From contig JAEYIG010000098.1 of NCBI GenBank assembly GCA_023409175.1, positions 1-9,529 on the forward strand: a stretch of 9,529 bases of DNA, in the 5' to 3' direction. A program made the translations under genes and the position numbers. Positions within the stretch are counted from its first letter, which is position 1, and every line of letters begins with the position of its first letter. The notes below the pieces were generated by a model. That model searched no databases. It saw only the letters and a list, made by a program, of their open reading frames with translations, and had not been told where the DNA came from. Of this stretch, positions 6,642 through 9,529 are shown piece by piece. This DNA comes from Pseudomonadota bacterium (GTDB lineage: Bacteria > Pseudomonadota > Gammaproteobacteria > Burkholderiales > Burkholderiaceae_D).

Positions 6642-8171
6642 TTACAGGAATAAGCGATAAACAGGATTATCGCTTTCGTCCCAATGAGGATAACCCACAT
6701 TGGAAAGGAATTCGTCGAATGCGTTCATATCTTTTTCCGGAACCTGCAATCCAACCAGCACACGGCCATAATCAGCGCCATGATTGCGGTAATGGAAGAG
6801 GCTGATATTCCAATCGGGAGCCATCGAAGACAGGAAACGCATCAGGGCGCCGGGACGTTCAGGGAATTCGAAACGGTACAGCAATTCATTTTTCGCGAAC
6901 GGGCTCTTGCCTCCGACCATGTAACGGATATGGAGCTTGCCGAGTTCATCGTCGCTCAAATCTATCGTCCTGTAATGGTTTTGCTCAAGCGTGTCGATGA
7001 TTTCCTTCTTTTCCCTGCGGTTCTTGACTTCGACGCCGACGAAAACGTGTGCCGCTTTTTCATCGCTGATACGGTAATTGAATTCAGTGACGTGTCTTCT
7101 CCCGATCAGTTCACAGAAACGTTTGAAACTGCCGCGTTCTTCGGGAATGGTAACGGCGAGAACGGCTTCCCTGTTTTCACCGACATCAGCCCGTTCAGCG
7201 ACAAAACGCAAACGGTCGAAGTTCATGTTGGCACCGGAAGTCACGGCAACCATGGTTTCGCCCTTCAATGGGTGACCGGCTTCCCCGTTTTGTTCGATAT
7301 AGTTTTTGATGCCGGCAACCGCCAGCGCTCCTGCCGGTTCAAGAATGCTGCGGGTGTCAAGGAAGACGTCCTTGATGGCGGCGCACACGTCGTCCGTATC
7401 GACGAGAACGATTTCGTCGACGTTATCTTTCGAGATGCGGAAAGTCTCTTCACCAACCAGTTTGACGGCCGTGCCGTCCGAGAAAAGGCCTACGTCAGGC
7501 AGGCTGACCCGGTTGCCCGATTCAAGGCTTTGTTTCATGGCGCAGGAATCTGCCGTTTCAACGCCGATGACCCTGATTTCCGGCCGGATCTGCTTGACGT
7601 ATGCTGCGATTCCGGCAATCAGCCCTCCCCCTCCAACAGGAACGAAGATCGCATGGATGGGTTTTGAATGCTGCCGGAGAATTTCCATCCCGATCGTCCC
7701 CTGCCCGGCAATCACGTCCGGATCGTCAAAAGGGTGGATGAATGTCAGATGGTGTTTCTTTTCGAGCATGACAGCATGTTCACAGGTATCCGAAAACGAA
7801 TCGCCGTGAAGGACGATTTCCACGTTGTCGCCACCATGTGCCTTGACGGCCTCGATCTTTAAGGGAGGGGTCGTCGTCGGCATTGCAATGATCGCTTTGC
7901 ATCCAAGGCGTTTGGCCGACAGGGCAACGCCCTGCGCGTGGTTTCCGGCCGATGCGCAGATGACGCCATTGGCCAGCTGTTCCGGGGAAAGATGGGCCAT
8001 CTTGTTATAGGCGCCCCGTAATTTGAAACTGAAAACGCTTTGTACGTCTTCGCGTTTCAGGAGAATGCGGTTATCCATCCGTGAGGAAAGGTTGGGGGCG
8101 AATTCAAGAGGGGATTCAACGGCGACGTCGTATACGCGGGCGGTGAGAATTTTTTTTAAGTAATCAGTCAT
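6642..8171 (-). CDS. ilvA: Biosynthetic threonine ammonia-lyase (threonine deaminase)
   Basis: Converts L-threonine to 2-oxobutanoate and ammonia with pyridoxal phosphate, the committed step to isoleucine. The 509-residue protein is full length for the biosynthetic type. [12 protein letters not shown] carries the PLP-binding Lys50, [10 protein letters not shown] is at about 74-83, the phosphate-binding glycine loop VGGGGLIAG is at about 179-187, and EPAGA lies near 278. After about residue 325 come two ACT-like regulatory domains, including [14 protein letters not shown] and [15 protein letters not shown], which in this family bind isoleucine and valine. This separates it from the shorter catabolic TdcB type. 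A TTG at 8186 would add five residues; the ATG at 8171, giving [17 protein letters not shown], fits homologues better. No Shine-Dalgarno is obvious. It reads into queF and is divergent from the yqaA-like gene. Confidence 0.96.
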   Translation of the reverse strand: MTDYLKKILTARVYDVAVESPLEFAPNLSSRMDNRILLKREDVQSVFSFKLRGAYNKMAHLSPEQLANGVICASAGNHAQGVALSAKRLGCKAIIAMPTTTPPLKIEAVKAHGGDNVEIVLHGDSFSDTCEHAVMLEKKHHLTFIHPFDDPDVIAGQGTIGMEILRQHSKPIHAIFVPVGGGGLIAGIAAYVKQIRPEIRVIGVETADSCAMKQSLESGNRVSLPDVGLFSDGTAVKLVGEETFRISKDNVDEIVLVDTDDVCAAIKDVFLDTRSILEPAGALAVAGIKNYIEQNGEAGHPLKGETMVAVTSGANMNFDRLRFVAERADVGENREAVLAVTIPEERGSFKRFCELIGRRHVTEFNYRISDEKAAHVFVGVEVKNRREKKEIIDTLEQNHYRTIDLSDDELGKLHIRYMVGGKSPFAKNELLYRFEFPERPGALMRFLSSMAPDWNISLFHYRNHGADYGRVLVGLQVPEKDMNAFDEFLSNVGYPHWDESDNPVYRLFL

Positions 8172-8206
8172 AATGATGCTGGACAAGGCTTGTAATTTTA
8201 CGCAAC

Positions 8207-8214
8207 ATTATAAT
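8207..8214. promoter_or_regulatory. Shared divergent -10 palindrome between ilvA and the yqaA-like gene
   Basis: ATTATAAT is its own reverse complement, so TATAAT is present on both strands (8207-8212 on minus, 8209-8214 on plus). For ilvA it predicts a start near 8200 and a leader of about 28 bases. For the plus-strand gene it predicts a start near 8221 and a leader of about 100 bases. Neither strand has a clear -35 hexamer at 16-18 bases. The minus-strand reading has the more normal leader length; use on both strands is inference. Confidence 0.45.
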
Positions 8215-8322
8215 CCGCGTTACAGGTACCCTTGTTTTTTTTCTCGTATCCTTGCCGGTGTTTGTCACGGCGTCATCGGATCGTCGACGGTATTCGATGG
8301 AAACAACTGGAATTTTTATACA

Positions 8323-8814
8323 ATGATCGAATCTGCCGTTCACTGGTTAATGTCGTATCTGGCCATTCCCGAAATCGGGTTGACTTCGGTCTTTATCATC
8401 TGTTTTGTTTCGGCGACACTGTTGCCCATGGGGTCGGAACCGGCCGTATTTGCCGTTGTCGCTTCTGCTCCTTCCATGTTCTGGCCGGTGATGATAGTCG
8501 CTACGATCGGCAACACGCTTGGCGGTATCCTGAATTACTGGATAGGATACGGAGCCAAGGAAGCCTTTGCGAAGGAAAGAAAAACGCGATGGTTCGGCTG
8601 GCTGGAAAAATACGGCGCCAAAACCATGTTGCTGGGATGGATGCCCGGGATCGGCGACCCCCTCTGTACCCTGGGCGGCTGGCTGAAATTGCCTTTCTGG
8701 CCCTGTGTGGGGTATATGACGATCGGCAAATTTGTGCGTTATCTTTTAATGACCTGGTTATTGTTATACATTCCCAATGAGACCTGGCGCGAATTTGCAC
8801 GTCTTCTGGGATGA
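8323..8814 (+). CDS. YqaA/DedA-like (SNARE-associated) inner-membrane protein
   Basis: A 163-residue integral membrane protein resembling the YqaA branch of the DedA / SNARE-associated family. Better-studied DedA proteins are proposed to move lipid carriers or phospholipids across the inner membrane; YqaA itself has no firm role. Hydrophobic segments lie at about 18-50, 51-76, 103-132 and 136-150. Conserved-looking blocks are SATLLPMGSEP (30-40), ATIGNTLGGILNYWIG (60-75) and GIGDPLCTLGGW (109-120), the last typical of the family. A basic stretch KERKTRW (84-90) lies between segments, probably cytoplasmic. The frame is open back to 8173, but the ATG at 8323, with GGAA ten bases upstream, gives a plausible membrane-protein N-terminus. 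Its stop lies 20 bases before the preferred start of the HIT gene, and overlaps an alternative one, so they probably form one transcript. Confidence 0.85.
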   Translation: MIESAVHWLMSYLAIPEIGLTSVFIICFVSATLLPMGSEPAVFAVVASAPSMFWPVMIVATIGNTLGGILNYWIGYGAKEAFAKERKTRWFGWLEKYGAKTMLLGWMPGIGDPLCTLGGWLKLPFWPCVGYMTIGKFVRYLLMTWLLLYIPNETWREFARLLG

Positions 8815-8834
8815 TGGCAGGAAAAAATTCAAAA

Positions 8835-9269
8835 ATGGAAAATGATTGTGGGTTGTGTTCGTCCAGACAGGAAGAGTCGGTTTTTTCAAACGAAAAATGG
8901 CGGGTGATTCAGGTCGACGACAAGGATTATCCGGGGTTTTGCAGGGTCATCTGGAACGGACATATTCGTGAAATGACGGATCTTTCCGAGGCCGACAGGC
9001 TCGAGTTGATGAATGTGGTCTGGACGGTTGAAAAAGTCGTCAGGGAAGTGATGCAGGCAGACAAGATCAACCTGGCTTCTCTTGGCAATATGGTGCCCCA
9101 TCTTCACTGGCACGTCATTCCCCGTTTTGAAAACGACAGGAATTTTCCCGATTCCATCTGGTCTGCTCAAAAACGTCAGACAGATGAAAAGGCGATAAGC
9201 GACAGAATGGCAAGAGCATCCTCCCTCAAGGAAGGGCTTCGTCAGGCTCTTGAAAAACAATTTAAGTAG
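8835..9269 (+). CDS. HIT (histidine triad) family protein
   Basis: A 144-residue HIT-domain protein; the family covers nucleotide hydrolases and transferases acting on nucleoside phosphates such as AMP conjugates. The active motif MVPHLHWHVIPRF has histidines at 89, 91 and 93 (HxHxH) and follows KINLASLGN, a usual HIT strand and helix region. An N-terminal CGLC pair (Cys5, Cys8) may bind a metal. The WRVIQVDDKDYPGFCRVIWNGH region is typical of a betaproteobacterial subgroup of unknown substrate. In-frame ATGs at 8811 and 8814 overlap the previous stop and would add up to eight residues. The ATG at 8835 is preferred because AGGAAAAAA precedes it and homologues start just before the CxxC. The gene ends 12 bases before ubiE, suggesting co-expression. 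The physiological substrate cannot be read from sequence. Confidence 0.88.
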   Translation: MENDCGLCSSRQEESVFSNEKWRVIQVDDKDYPGFCRVIWNGHIREMTDLSEADRLELMNVVWTVEKVVREVMQADKINLASLGNMVPHLHWHVIPRFENDRNFPDSIWSAQKRQTDEKAISDRMARASSLKEGLRQALEKQFK

Positions 9270-9281
9270 ATTACGGCTGTC

Positions 9282-9529
9282 ATGACAAAACTGACCCATT
9301 TCGGTTATCAAAAAATTAACGAAGATGAAAAATCGGAGAAGGTCGCCGAGGTATTCAATCACGTTGCCAACCATTACGATCTGATGAATGACCTGATGTC
9401 GGGGGGGATGCACCGCTTGTGGAAAGCGTTTGCCGTTTCGCAGGCTGGTGTGAAAGAAGGATTCAGGGTCCTGGATATCGCTGGTGGAACCGGTGACCTG
9501 ACCTATTCTTTTTCGAGGCAGGTTGGGGA
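9282..9529 (+). CDS. ubiE: Ubiquinone/menaquinone C-methyltransferase UbiE, N-terminal part
   Basis: SAM-dependent C-methylation of the benzoquinol (and demethylmenaquinol where present) in respiratory quinone synthesis; cytoplasmic, class I methyltransferase. The first 82 complete codons are present before the right edge. [19 protein letters not shown] at 7-25 is the UbiE family opening, followed by the conserved [17 protein letters not shown] region (32-48). The SAM-binding glycine motif [10 protein letters not shown] is at 64-73. The ATG at 9282 gives a standard N-terminus; no strong Shine-Dalgarno sequence precedes it. It follows the HIT gene by 12 bases, so it is probably read from the same transcript. 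A run of seven G at 9401-9407 falls in the conserved SGGM codons. Call is certain although only about a third of the gene is visible. Confidence 0.95.
   Translation, partial: MTKLTHFGYQKINEDEKSEKVAEVFNHVANHYDLMNDLMSGGMHRLWKAFAVSQAGVKEGFRVLDIAGGTGDLTYSFSRQVG

Noticed and set aside
6684..7667. Long plus-strand open frame (327 codons) opposite ilvA
   Set aside because: It lies fully within ilvA on the other strand, shows no recognisable domain and is a typical shadow of a well-conserved gene.
7306..7809. Second antisense open frame (167 codons) opposite ilvA
   Set aside because: Low-complexity Ser/Thr/Pro-rich translation mirroring ilvA codons, with no start signal or family features.
8173..8322. 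N-terminal extension of the yqaA-like protein
   Set aside because: The extra residues resemble translated intergenic sequence and cross the probable promoter palindrome at 8207-8214.
1..9529. Mobile element, CRISPR array, phage or defence system
   Set aside because: No transposase, integrase, repeat-spacer pattern or terminal repeats were seen, and every sizeable region is explained by conserved housekeeping genes.

Overview
The window looks like an ordinary stretch of a betaproteobacterial chromosome. It is tightly packed with housekeeping genes, and the base composition looks roughly balanced (judged by eye, not counted). The protein sequences and the gene pairs (ispE / tRNA-Gln / prs, ptsN / hprK / rapZ, ilvA / queF, HIT protein / ubiE) point to Burkholderiales, family Oxalobacteraceae. 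The modest GC would suit an Oxalobacter-like genome better than a high-GC Burkholderia, but the genus is an inference. I see no mobile element, phage gene, CRISPR array or defence cassette.

Layout from left to right. Positions 1-2133 read on the minus strand: the outer-membrane lipoprotein gene lolB, then ispE (isoprenoid precursor synthesis), a tRNA-Gln(UUG) gene, and the first 68 codons of prs (PRPP synthetase), which runs off the left edge. mutY (A/G mismatch glycosylase) lies on the plus strand at 2168-3283, divergent from lolB and convergent with rapZ; only one base separates the mutY and rapZ stop codons. Positions 3285-5683 on the minus strand hold ptsN, hprK and rapZ, a regulatory phosphotransferase cassette behind a probable promoter with a perfect TATAAT. 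Next, also on the minus strand, come ilvA (threonine deaminase) and queF (queuosine precursor reductase), read as a pair. From 8323 the plus strand carries a YqaA/DedA-like membrane protein gene, a HIT-domain protein gene and the start of ubiE (ubiquinone/menaquinone methyltransferase), which runs off the right edge.

How the genes work together. lolB and ispE serve envelope and isoprenoid synthesis, and prs supplies PRPP. PtsN and HprK are parts of a regulatory rather than sugar-transporting phosphotransferase system, and RapZ is co-encoded with them. The ilvA/yqaA divergent region contains an 8-base palindrome that reads as TATAAT on both strands. Every gap without a gene is under 300 bases; the largest are about 170 bases (lolB/mutY) and 150 bases (ilvA/yqaA).

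I found no convincing new biological system. The second-look items are small: a hairpin between tRNA-Gln and prs, a RapZ tail without the lysine-rich cluster described in E. coli, generally weak Shine-Dalgarno sequences, a seven-G tract in ubiE, and the uncharacterised HIT protein next to ubiE.
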